A stretch of 7,819 nt of DNA. Origin: JAGVVZ01 sp964373165. GTDB taxonomy: Archaea > Aenigmatarchaeota > Aenigmatarchaeia > CG10238-14. Location: positions 1 through 7,819 of the forward strand of contig CAYJTF010000039.1 of the NCBI GenBank assembly GCA_964373165.1, in the 5' to 3' direction. The notes under the pieces are model-generated. The model ran no database searches, was not told the origin of the DNA, and saw only the letters and a list, made by a program, of their open reading frames with translations. The position numbers were made by a program, and so were the translations under genes. Positions 1 through 5,534 of the stretch are shown here, in pieces (the first letter of the stretch is position 1; each line of letters opens with the position of its first letter).

Positions 1-623
1 GCTGAATTAAGATCCGTTTCATGAATTTTTGTATACGGTATTGTTATTACTTTTCCACCTCTCACAACAACTTTGGTATCAATTCGATTAACTTGTCTCC
101 GCAATGCTTCCCGTCCGCCTTCAGGATGAGTTTTTATTGTCTGTTCAATGTCATCTCTAGTTAGTGTTCCAGGATGATAAATACCAGCACCTCTTGGTCT
201 TACTGGATCATAACCAGGTGAAAAAATAGCATCCTGCAGATGAGTAGCGGCTTTTAACAACTCTAGTCTTTGATTATCTGGTGCTCTTTCTAACGTAGCT
301 ATTATATCTTCTCTTGAGAAAACAGGTCTGAATTTCTCATTATTTTTTAAAACATCATGAGGGCCATAATTTGCGGATAAAAGATCAAGATATGTTTGTA
401 GAGGGCTTCTCATATCAGGTGTTGCGTATTGTAGTGCAGAAGAAACTAAATTTCTTATTCTTATACCTTGAGGATAAGATTGTCTCCAAAAAGGATCGTT
501 CATATATTGAGAGGCGGCAGTTAAATGCCTAACACACGATAAATCATCCGGAGAAAGACCGGAAAAATCAACAGGAAGATCAACGACTGCATATTGGCCT
601 ATTCTATATGTCATGAAATTCAT
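1..623 (-). CDS. M49 family (dipeptidyl-peptidase III-like) metallopeptidase, N-terminal part; cut by window edge
   Basis: Open from ATG at 623 to the window edge (207 codons, no stop); the C-terminal part lies outside. Recognition rests on N-terminal features of bacterial/archaeal DPP III-like proteins: an LSPDDLSCVRHLTAAS helix with DPFWRQSY (residues 43-50), then NYGPHDVL (85-92), then RGAGIYHPGTLTRDDIE (144-160), resembling the family's P.GA.FYP.D.T..E pattern, and a GGKVITIPY segment (189-197) matching the 'VAIPYxEAF' region. In the family, dipeptides are cut from peptide N-termini by a zinc site (HExxGH) in the C-terminal half, which cannot be seen here. There is extra sequence between the YGP and GAGIY regions compared with the usual spacing. 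The gene follows the M29 gene by 11 bases, so the two are probably co-transcribed. An internal ATG at residue 4 is an alternative start. Arg outnumbers Lys about 18 to 7. Family call moderate; activity unproven. Confidence 0.6.
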   Translation of the reverse strand, partial: MNFMTYRIGQYAVVDLPVDFSGLSPDDLSCVRHLTAASQYMNDPFWRQSYPQGIRIRNLVSSALQYATPDMRSPLQTYLDLLSANYGPHDVLKNNEKFRPVFSREDIIATLERAPDNQRLELLKAATHLQDAIFSPGYDPVRPRGAGIYHPGTLTRDDIEQTIKTHPEGGREALRRQVNRIDTKVVVRGGKVITIPYTKIHETDLNS

Positions 624-634
624 CTATTGAAGAA

Positions 635-1600
635 TTAAATTTTCCATACTCCGTTTTCCATTATCAACGTCCCATTCAACCTAACAGTCGGTCTCGCTAT
701 TATACCGTCTTGATGAAACGGGACATCATTATTGCCGCCTGCAAACACGTTATTTCCACATGCGACATGAACAGTATCTGATATCTTCTCCGCTTCTAAC
801 ACACTTGTAGTATCGATTGCTTTTGGATTAGTTCCTATACCCAATTCTGCAATTTGTCTTCCTCTATAACCAACACTGTTAGCTAACTGTAATATTCTTT
901 CATCTCCACTAACCATTCTTCCGTTTTTCACTTCAATAGTAGCAGGAGAATTGATGACACTGCCCATATAATCAAAAACTATTCTACCATTAACACCTCT
1001 TTCGAAAGGTGCAGTATAAATTTCTCCTGCAGGTAAATTACCAAAATCACCACGTTCGTGATAAATCCCCGTGTCAAGATGCCAAGGATATTTTCCCAAT
1101 CTAATTTGGACATCAGTGCCAAGTTCGGTATAAATACGCATTAACCCTCCGTTTCTAACAGCTTCATACATTTCTTGTGTTAATCTCGCCACTTCTCTGT
1201 AATCAGCAGTCATACCGCCTTTAGCCAAAGACAGTTCAGTGATTCCTGGCATTGAAGCTATTCTGACACCTTTTCTAGTAGCACTTCTTCTTGCTTTTGT
1301 ATGAGTCAATGAATATCTAGTTGCTATAAGTACTACATCGTATTCTTTCATTAATTTAGATACACTTCTATCAACAGGTTCTCTACCATTTCCGCCCGTG
1401 TTCTGCATTTCATATATTCGTAAAGGAGCACCTTCAACTACTCTCTGTGCAGCATCATAAAATAATTGTCCTATAGGTTTATGCATATCATCTGTCAACA
1501 CCAGAACAGATTCACCAGATCTATACCCCATACAGCCAACCAGAGCTGTGGTTGCTCCTGTTAAAAGTTCATCTAAAGGATAAGTATATGTAAAAGCCAT
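635..1600 (-). CDS. M29-type (thermophilic aminopeptidase/leucyl aminopeptidase) metallopeptidase
   Basis: 321 residues, somewhat shorter than the roughly 370-410 of bacterial AmpS/aminopeptidase T. M29 enzymes remove N-terminal residues from peptides using two metal ions; no signal peptide or membrane segment is visible, so it should be cytoplasmic. Visible family motifs: SMPGITE and GGMTADYREVARLT (about 116-141), GNLPAGE (187-193, Glu193), AELGIGTNPKA (251-261, Glu252), a Glu-rich LEAEK stretch (268-272), TVHVACGNN (276-284, His278) and HQD (296-298, His296 and Asp298). These correspond to the Glu, Glu, His, His and Asp ligands of the family, so the metal site looks complete. ATG at 1600 has no Shine-Dalgarno, but a TATA-like stretch lies about 25 bases upstream, so a leaderless mRNA is likely. 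First gene of a probable operon with the M49 gene. Composition is odd for the window: about 24 Arg to 11 Lys. Confidence 0.88.
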   Translation of the reverse strand: MAFTYTYPLDELLTGATTALVGCMGYRSGESVLVLTDDMHKPIGQLFYDAAQRVVEGAPLRIYEMQNTGGNGREPVDRSVSKLMKEYDVVLIATRYSLTHTKARRSATRKGVRIASMPGITELSLAKGGMTADYREVARLTQEMYEAVRNGGLMRIYTELGTDVQIRLGKYPWHLDTGIYHERGDFGNLPAGEIYTAPFERGVNGRIVFDYMGSVINSPATIEVKNGRMVSGDERILQLANSVGYRGRQIAELGIGTNPKAIDTTSVLEAEKISDTVHVACGNNVFAGGNNDVPFHQDGIIARPTVRLNGTLIMENGVWKI

Positions 1601-1619
1601 AATATTTTGTTCGTGCTAA

Positions 1620-1630
1620 TACTTTTATTC
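1620..1630 (-). promoter_or_regulatory. Possible TATA box of the M29-M49 operon
   Basis: The minus strand reads GAATAAAAGTA here, centred about 25 bases before the ATG at 1600. This is the spacing expected for a leaderless archaeal transcript. The match is weak, and the call rests mainly on position and the lack of a ribosome binding site. Confidence 0.3.
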
Positions 1631-1758
1631 TTTTAGTTTTCTATCAAGTAGAAAGTTCAAAAATTCTCTCTCCTCTATAAAAAATCTTTTATTGCTTCCA
1701 TGCTGATTGGCCCTGTTTCAATATGCCAGTTTTAACCCGTTACAAGGCCTTTTTAGAC

Positions 1759-1776
1759 GGATTTTAAATAAAATCC
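1759..1776. promoter_or_regulatory. Inverted repeat centred on a TATA-like box (promoter/operator candidate)
   Basis: GGATTTTA and TAAAATCC are perfect 8-base inverted arms separated by two bases. The core TTTTAAAT (1762-1769) is a good archaeal TATA box. A start about 25 bases downstream would give a leader of roughly 27 bases carrying the strong ribosome binding site at 1805. A dimeric regulator bound here would occlude TBP, so autorepression or repression is plausible; no regulator is identified. A second TATA-like run, TATATATTA at 1786-1794, is too close to the start codon to leave the binding site in the mRNA. Confidence 0.45.
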
Positions 1777-1804
1777 AATGCATAGTATATATTAGAAAGA
1801 TCAT

Positions 1805-1811
1805 GGAGGTG
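1805..1811 (+). promoter_or_regulatory. Strong Shine-Dalgarno site
   Basis: GGAGGTG is seven bases before the ATG at 1819. It is the only near-perfect Shine-Dalgarno sequence found ahead of a start codon in this window, whose other genes have weak or no sites, so it argues that the short ORF is translated. Confidence 0.55.
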
Positions 1812-1818
1812 TGCTGCA

Positions 1819-1923
1819 ATGAAATTGTCGATTGAAGATAAGATGATGATCAAGGATAATGAGGAGAGGCTGATAATGATGATCAATGAAGTGGTTGAGG
1901 AGACAGTAAATTTAGAGGGATGA
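1819..1923 (+). CDS. Small hypothetical protein, 34 residues
   Basis: An ATG-to-TGA frame of 34 codons with a strong ribosome binding site seven bases upstream and a TATA-like box inside an inverted repeat further up. The product starts MKLSIEDKMMIKDNEERL and continues with an acidic amphipathic stretch rich in Glu, Ile, Val and Met, likely one helix. No family is recognised. Its TGA overlaps an ATG (ATGA at 1920-1923) that opens a second frame of 27 codons, ending at 2003, with a basic start and a hydrophobic end; this could be translationally coupled but is more likely chance. The first ORF could instead be a regulatory leader peptide for the dehydrogenase gene 132 bases downstream, or the remnant of a longer gene. 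The support is the translation signal, not homology. Confidence 0.4.
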   Translation: MKLSIEDKMMIKDNEERLIMMINEVVEETVNLEG

Positions 1924-2008
1924 TTCCGAGAGGAGGACCTGATAGTAGATTAAAAATTCTGTTCTCAATTGCGGATTTTTATTTTCTTTCATTTCTAATA
2001 TAATTCGG

Positions 2009-2016
2009 TTTTAAAT
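2009..2016 (+). promoter_or_regulatory. Probable TATA box of the LDH2-type gene
   Basis: TTTTAAAT with GG before it and TCC after it. A start about 25 bases downstream (near 2038-2040) would give a leader of about 17 bases containing a weak GGGATG ribosome binding site at 2045-2050. The surrounding CGG-TTTTAAAT-TCC resembles the promoter of the 34-codon ORF. TTTTATAAG at 2032-2040 is an alternative box but sits only about 20 bases from the ATG. Confidence 0.4.
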
Positions 2017-2055
2017 TCCTAACAACTATTCTTTTATAAGAAATGGGATGCTGCT

Positions 2056-3039
2056 ATGAAAATAAAGATTTCTGAATTAAAAAATATTGGAAAGAAGGCA
2101 CTTTTACATTATGGTTATTCTAAAAAAGAGGCAGGGATTATTTTAGATGTGCTAATGTATGCGCAATTGCGTGGGAACAACCAAGGTGTGGTCAAGTTAA
2201 TTGGTAAAGGCATTCCAAAAAGAAACAATTCTGGTGCCCCAAAGATTATTAAAGAAACCCCTGTTTCAGCTCTATTTGATGGAAATGCAACTCATGCTAT
2301 GTTAGTTATGGATTTGATAACTGACACGGCTATTGAAAAGGCTAAAAAATCTGGAGTTGGAATAGTTGGTAATTTCAATACATCTGAATCCACTGGTGCA
2401 TTAGGATACTACGCAAAGAAAATAGCAGATAAAGGTTTAATTGGAATTGCTTATGCTTCGTCCCCATTTCAAACCACCGCTCCACATGGATCAACTGAAG
2501 CTCGTTTCTGCACAAATCCAATGGCATATGGAATTCCCACAGAAAGCGATTCCATCACATTTGATATGTCCACTTCCGCAATTGCGTATTATGGATTGAT
2601 TGAAGCTAAAACTGCGAACAAAAAAGTTGCTGAAGGCATTGGATACGATAAAGAGGGTAGCCCTACTCAAGATCCTGCAGAGATTATGTCAGGTGCGATA
2701 AAGACTTTTGGGGGACATAAAGGTTCTGGATTGGCTTTGATTGTTCAAATTTTTTCTGGTGCTTTAGTGCAAGCCGATTCCTTTGATAACAAAAGTAATA
2801 ATGCAGGTAATTTAGTTATTGCTATCAATCCAGAAATACTCACGTCTAGAGAAACCTTTGTGAAGGAAGTATCCTCCATAATCAAGCGCATCAAGTCGGC
2901 CAGAAAACTGGAAGGTGTAAATGAAATTCTTCTTCCTGGTGAACGCGGAAATCGTCTTACTGAAAAAAATCTTGCATCAGGGGAAATTGAAATCGAGGAT
3001 AACCTGTATCATGAACTAAAGAAAGTTATTGGCAAATAA
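2056..3039 (+). CDS. LDH2/malate-dehydrogenase family NAD(P)-dependent oxidoreductase, divergent active site
   Basis: 327 residues, near the usual family length. The family (MdhII/ComC/AllD/YiaK type, not Rossmann-fold LDH) reduces 2-oxoacids or oxidises 2-hydroxyacids with NAD(P) in the cytoplasm. Visible hallmarks: LRG (38-40), GALGYYAKKIADKGLIGI (114-131), TNPMAYGIPT (153-162), FDMSTSAIA (169-177), DPAEIMSGAIKTFGGHKGSGLAL (206-228, the typical GG.KGxGLAL segment) and GNLVIAINPE (251-260). The usual SHGV active-site motif after LRG is replaced by NNQGV (41-45), and the usual N-S-x-H-F-G is TSESTG (109-114), so both conserved His residues appear to be missing. Substrate cannot be assigned. 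Lys is abundant (about 34 to 8 Arg). ATG at 2056 has a weak GGGATG ahead of it. A small frameshifted gene follows. Family call firm; catalytic competence uncertain. Confidence 0.88.
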   Translation: MKIKISELKNIGKKALLHYGYSKKEAGIILDVLMYAQLRGNNQGVVKLIGKGIPKRNNSGAPKIIKETPVSALFDGNATHAMLVMDLITDTAIEKAKKSGVGIVGNFNTSESTGALGYYAKKIADKGLIGIAYASSPFQTTAPHGSTEARFCTNPMAYGIPTESDSITFDMSTSAIAYYGLIEAKTANKKVAEGIGYDKEGSPTQDPAEIMSGAIKTFGGHKGSGLALIVQIFSGALVQADSFDNKSNNAGNLVIAINPEILTSRETFVKEVSSIIKRIKSARKLEGVNEILLPGERGNRLTEKNLASGEIEIEDNLYHELKKVIGK

Positions 3040-3059
3040 CTTATATTCAGCTCGAATTT

Positions 3060-3247
3060 ATGAATATGGAAACACTTAATAACCATATGACTATCAACAG
3101 ATTATGGCACAAGAAAAATAAAATGCCGAAAAATCCTAGGATTGACCAGAGAATAGAGTGGCATATAGGACATCAAAAAACTGCTCTTATATGCCCATAC
3201 CTAAAAAATTGTATGAAGAAATGAAAAAGAAGAGGATTAAAATTTAA
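3060..3247 (+). pseudogene. Small gene with apparent frameshift in an A-run (hypothetical, His/Cys-containing)
   Basis: The frame from ATG 3060 (or ATG 3123) is open to TGA at 3222-3224 and encodes KMPKNPRIDQRIEWHIGHQK up to the six-A run at 3175-3180. Beyond it this frame gives an ill-fitting tail ending in CMKK. Adding one A moves into a frame reading NCSYMPIPKKLYEEMKKKRI to TAA at 3245-3247, a much more protein-like end. The restored product would be about 62 residues (41 from the inner ATG), basic, with a W-H-x2-H-x3-C arrangement that could bind metal. No family is named with confidence. Either a one-base deletion broke the gene or the assembly lost an A. It starts 20 bases after the dehydrogenase stop and could share its mRNA. 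Confidence 0.45.
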
Positions 3248-3253
3248 TTTTTT
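3248..3253 (+). terminator. Oligo-T termination signal candidate
   Basis: Six T residues directly follow the TAA at 3247, with further T-rich sequence to about 3275. This is the usual form of archaeal intrinsic terminators. It lies in the convergent gap between the small gene and the swivel-protein gene. No hairpin is evident. Confidence 0.35.
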
Positions 3254-3286
3254 ATATTCTCTATTGAATTATTTTAGTTAATGAAA

Positions 3287-5341
3287 TCATGCCGTTATAG
3301 GCCTGCTTTGTAAAAGGTAAATCTTTCCATCTTTTATTGCCCATTCTATATCCTGCGGATGACCGTAATAATCTTCCAATATTTTTGCATACTTAATCAA
3401 CTCGGATATTTCACCAGTAGACAAGCTGTCTCCTCTTTTCTCACTTTTGTGCAGAATTTTGCTAGATTTTTTATCTATCACATACCTGCTGGGAGTTTTC
3501 AAACCCGAGACCACATTCTCGCCTATTCCTTCAGAAGATTCGATCAGGATAGTGTCTTTCTCTCCTTCCCATATGTTTTTCGTAAATATCACTCCAGCCT
3601 TCTCGCCTTCTATCATTCCTTGAACAACAACGGCCATCTTAATGTTTTTTGGGTTTATTCCTAGTCTATTGGCGTAAATAAACACGCCAGGCCTGTATGC
3701 AGATGCCCAACAATTTTTGATGGATTTCAACAGGTTATTTTTATCACTCACAAAGAGAAAGCTCTGGAACTGGCCGGCAAAGGATGCTTTAACACTGTCT
3801 TCGCATGTGGCAGATGATCTTACGGACACGCGATGATATTTTTGTTTTAGCTTATCAAAAGAATCTACAATATTTTTTTCGAGGCTTTTATGAATTTTTG
3901 ATTTGTTGAAAAGTAATTTCACTTTCTCTTCCATATTTTCCAATTTTCCAAAATTCATGTTGGCGAGCATTTTATTCATTTCCTTATCGATTTTATTTTC
4001 TTTGAGAAATTCACTTAACGATTTTGTAGTAATGATAAATCCCGGCGGTACAGGCAGGCCTAATTGCATCATATTTATTAAATTCAGTGCCTTGTTGCCG
4101 ATGAGATCTATCTTCTTAGTGGATTCAGCAAACCAAACAACACTCGAGTCTTCGCCCAACTCATCTATTTCAGGCATTCTGGAATAGACCTCTCCTCTGG
4201 TGGCATCAACAAATATTTCTTGATTATTTTTTAGAATTTTTGTCGCATTATGAGCGCCGACTATACACGGAATCTTGAATTCTTTTGTAACAGTAGCAAA
4301 ATGAGATGTTATACCGCCTGTTGTCGTGATTATTGCGGCAACTTTAGTTAGTAGTGGTAGCTCAATTGCCATCATCTTTTTATCAACAACTGCTATGTCA
4401 CCATCCTCTATTTTTTTGAAATCCGATCTATTTTTAATGATTCTGACTCTGCCCCTGACTTTCCCCGGATAGGCGCCTAAGCCTTTCACTATAACATTTT
4501 TTTCAGTCAAAGATTCTTGTGGTTTGAATATAGTGAAGCCGGGTTTCATCTGAAGCTCATAAATATCAATTATCCCGTTTTTTGTTATCAGAAACTCAGC
4601 TTCGACATTGTAGTTAATTTTTTTTGCAGATCTGAAAATATGCTTGGAAATTTCAATAACTTCATTGTCTGTTAGGCTCGACATTATTTGCCTGTTCCCT
4701 TTTATTTTCAGGGCCTTTTTCTGAGTTTTTACATAGAAATGGCCAACCCTTTTGTTTCTTATGATCTTTTCTATGATTTTGCCATTTTCATCCACCCAAT
4801 AAGTGTCAAAATCTTCTCCGCCCATTGCTATTAGATGTGCGTCGCCCCAGCAAGAGTCGATCATGCATAATTTTTCCTTTTCAATATCGGCAACAGCAAA
4901 CCCCCCCTTTTCTGCATCCAAGCGTCCTTGGATAAGAAGGCCAAGCTCATACTCACCGATTTTATTATCTCTTGCAATGACTTCTCCTGACTTGTATGCT
5001 TCTTCGATGCTTTTTAGAACATCTTTTTTGTCTTTGAGATTCCTCCATGATGGCAGTGCCCGAGGATTTTCAAAACCCCTGAACCAGAAGCATGTCCTTA
5101 TAGTTATTAATTTGTATTTATTTATCAGATTTTTGATCGGAGCGTCAAGCTCACTTGAAAAATCGTTCGATAATTTTCCATTCGTCTTCCAATTTCTGTA
5201 AACTTCGGGTTTTATTAGATAAACATCTGCCCCGGGGAAATTCAGGCTTTTTCTGATTATTTGCCCTTCGAGTTTTTTAGTGCTAAAATTACCTAATTCC
5301 GAACGATCTATCTTATCGGTAATCTGAACTATACCTTTCAT
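3287..5341 (-). CDS. Phosphohistidine-swivel protein with two ATP-grasp-like modules (PEP synthase/PPDK-related)
   Basis: 684 residues. C-terminal part (about 400-683): a PPDK_N-type ATP-grasp module with WFAESTKKIDLIGNKALNL (403-421), VSVRSSATCEDS (505-516), FAGQF (521-525), VVQGMIEGEKAGVIFT (572-587), EGIGENVVSG (604-613) and DIEWAIKDGKIYLLQSRPIT (664-683). Middle (about 285-385): a swivel domain with TTGGITSH (340-347), whose His347 is the expected phosphohistidine. N-terminal part (about 75-270): a second, diverged copy of the same ATP-grasp half, with IRTCFWFRG (81-89), IQGRLDAEKGGFAVA (137-151) and YELQMKPG (261-268, matching LLQSRPIT). In PEP synthase and PPDK, ATP phosphorylates the His, which passes phosphate to pyruvate in a C-terminal barrel; that barrel is absent. 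The substrate is therefore unknown; rifampin phosphotransferase-like or dikinase-like chemistry on another acceptor is possible. Very Lys-rich. Start ATG 5341, TATA-like box about 40 bases upstream. Confidence 0.85.
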   Translation of the reverse strand: MKGIVQITDKIDRSELGNFSTKKLEGQIIRKSLNFPGADVYLIKPEVYRNWKTNGKLSNDFSSELDAPIKNLINKYKLITIRTCFWFRGFENPRALPSWRNLKDKKDVLKSIEEAYKSGEVIARDNKIGEYELGLLIQGRLDAEKGGFAVADIEKEKLCMIDSCWGDAHLIAMGGEDFDTYWVDENGKIIEKIIRNKRVGHFYVKTQKKALKIKGNRQIMSSLTDNEVIEISKHIFRSAKKINYNVEAEFLITKNGIIDIYELQMKPGFTIFKPQESLTEKNVIVKGLGAYPGKVRGRVRIIKNRSDFKKIEDGDIAVVDKKMMAIELPLLTKVAAIITTTGGITSHFATVTKEFKIPCIVGAHNATKILKNNQEIFVDATRGEVYSRMPEIDELGEDSSVVWFAESTKKIDLIGNKALNLINMMQLGLPVPPGFIITTKSLSEFLKENKIDKEMNKMLANMNFGKLENMEEKVKLLFNKSKIHKSLEKNIVDSFDKLKQKYHRVSVRSSATCEDSVKASFAGQFQSFLFVSDKNNLLKSIKNCWASAYRPGVFIYANRLGINPKNIKMAVVVQGMIEGEKAGVIFTKNIWEGEKDTILIESSEGIGENVVSGLKTPSRYVIDKKSSKILHKSEKRGDSLSTGEISELIKYAKILEDYYGHPQDIEWAIKDGKIYLLQSRPITA

Positions 5342-5377
5342 TTAATCTACTTTCCAGAGATATTATAAACTGATTAT

Positions 5378-5385
5378 TTTATAAA
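5378..5385 (-). promoter_or_regulatory. TATA box of the swivel-protein gene
   Basis: TTTATAAA, a self-complementary TATA match, centred about 40 bases before the ATG at 5341. It would give a short leader of about 14 bases. No clear Shine-Dalgarno precedes the start. Confidence 0.45.
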
Positions 5386-5437
5386 TCTTTAAAACATGTA
5401 TTTCGAGTTATTTAAGTATTTAACAACCTCTGATTAA

Positions 5438-5495
5438 AGACATTGAATTATTTTTACTAAAATTTTGTAGACATTGAATAAAATTACTATTTTGT
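5438..5495. repeat. Degenerate tandem repeat, two units, in promoter region
   Basis: AGACATTGAAT occurs exactly at 5438-5448 and 5469-5479, 31 bases apart. The rest of each unit is also related: both continue through TTACTA to TTTTGT (ending at 5468 and 5495), the second unit being shorter by about four bases. It lies just upstream of the TATA box of the M28 gene. It may be a paired regulator site or only a decayed local duplication. Confidence 0.55.
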
Positions 5496-5504
5496 CCAAG
5501 TAAC

Positions 5505-5513
5505 ATATTTAAA
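5505..5513 (+). promoter_or_regulatory. TATA box of the M28 gene (leaderless transcript)
   Basis: ATATTTAAA is centred 26 bases before the ATG at 5535, and no ribosome binding site is present between them. Together these point to a transcript starting at or next to the start codon. Confidence 0.55.
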
Positions 5514-5534
5514 GATTTATTATATAAACCTGTT

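Larger units (their letters stand above)
1601..1818. other. Intergenic region between the divergent peptidase operon and the small ORF
   Basis: About 200 bases with no convincing intact gene. It should hold the minus-strand promoter for the M29 gene and the plus-strand promoter for the 34-codon ORF. On the minus strand, two short stop-free stretches in different frames, 1731-1678 (ending ISMEAIKDFL) and 1687-1628 (RFFIEEREFLNFLLDRKLKE), join across a six-base homopolymer at 1679-1684 and together look protein-like. They may be the remnant of a small gene, but this is weak. Confidence 0.4.
5342..5534. other. Divergent promoter region between swivel-protein and M28 genes
   Basis: 193 AT-rich bases with no gene. 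It holds a TATA-like box for each flanking gene (5378-5385 and 5505-5513), a degenerate tandem repeat in between (5438-5495), and a weak interrupted inverted repeat with GTTA at 5407-5410 and TAAC at 5421-5424. Confidence 0.6.

Noticed and set aside
1932..1990. Minus-strand frame of about 26 codons starting MKENKNPQL
   Set aside because: No ribosome binding site and no family resemblance; consistent with chance in an AT-rich gap.
1920..2003. 27-codon frame overlapping the end of the 34-codon ORF
   Set aside because: Not listed as a gene: its hydrophobic end is what AT-rich DNA gives by chance and there is no family match. Kept only as a remark within a finding.
3359..5201. Plus-strand open frames at 3359-3664, 3903-4187 and 4803-5201
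   Set aside because: They lie antisense inside the swivel-protein gene, whose frame carries clear domain motifs; their products show no family features and they lack promoters or ribosome binding sites.
5407..5424. Interrupted inverted repeat GTTA...TAAC
   Set aside because: Four-base arms in AT-rich DNA are expected by chance; noted only in the promoter-region entry.
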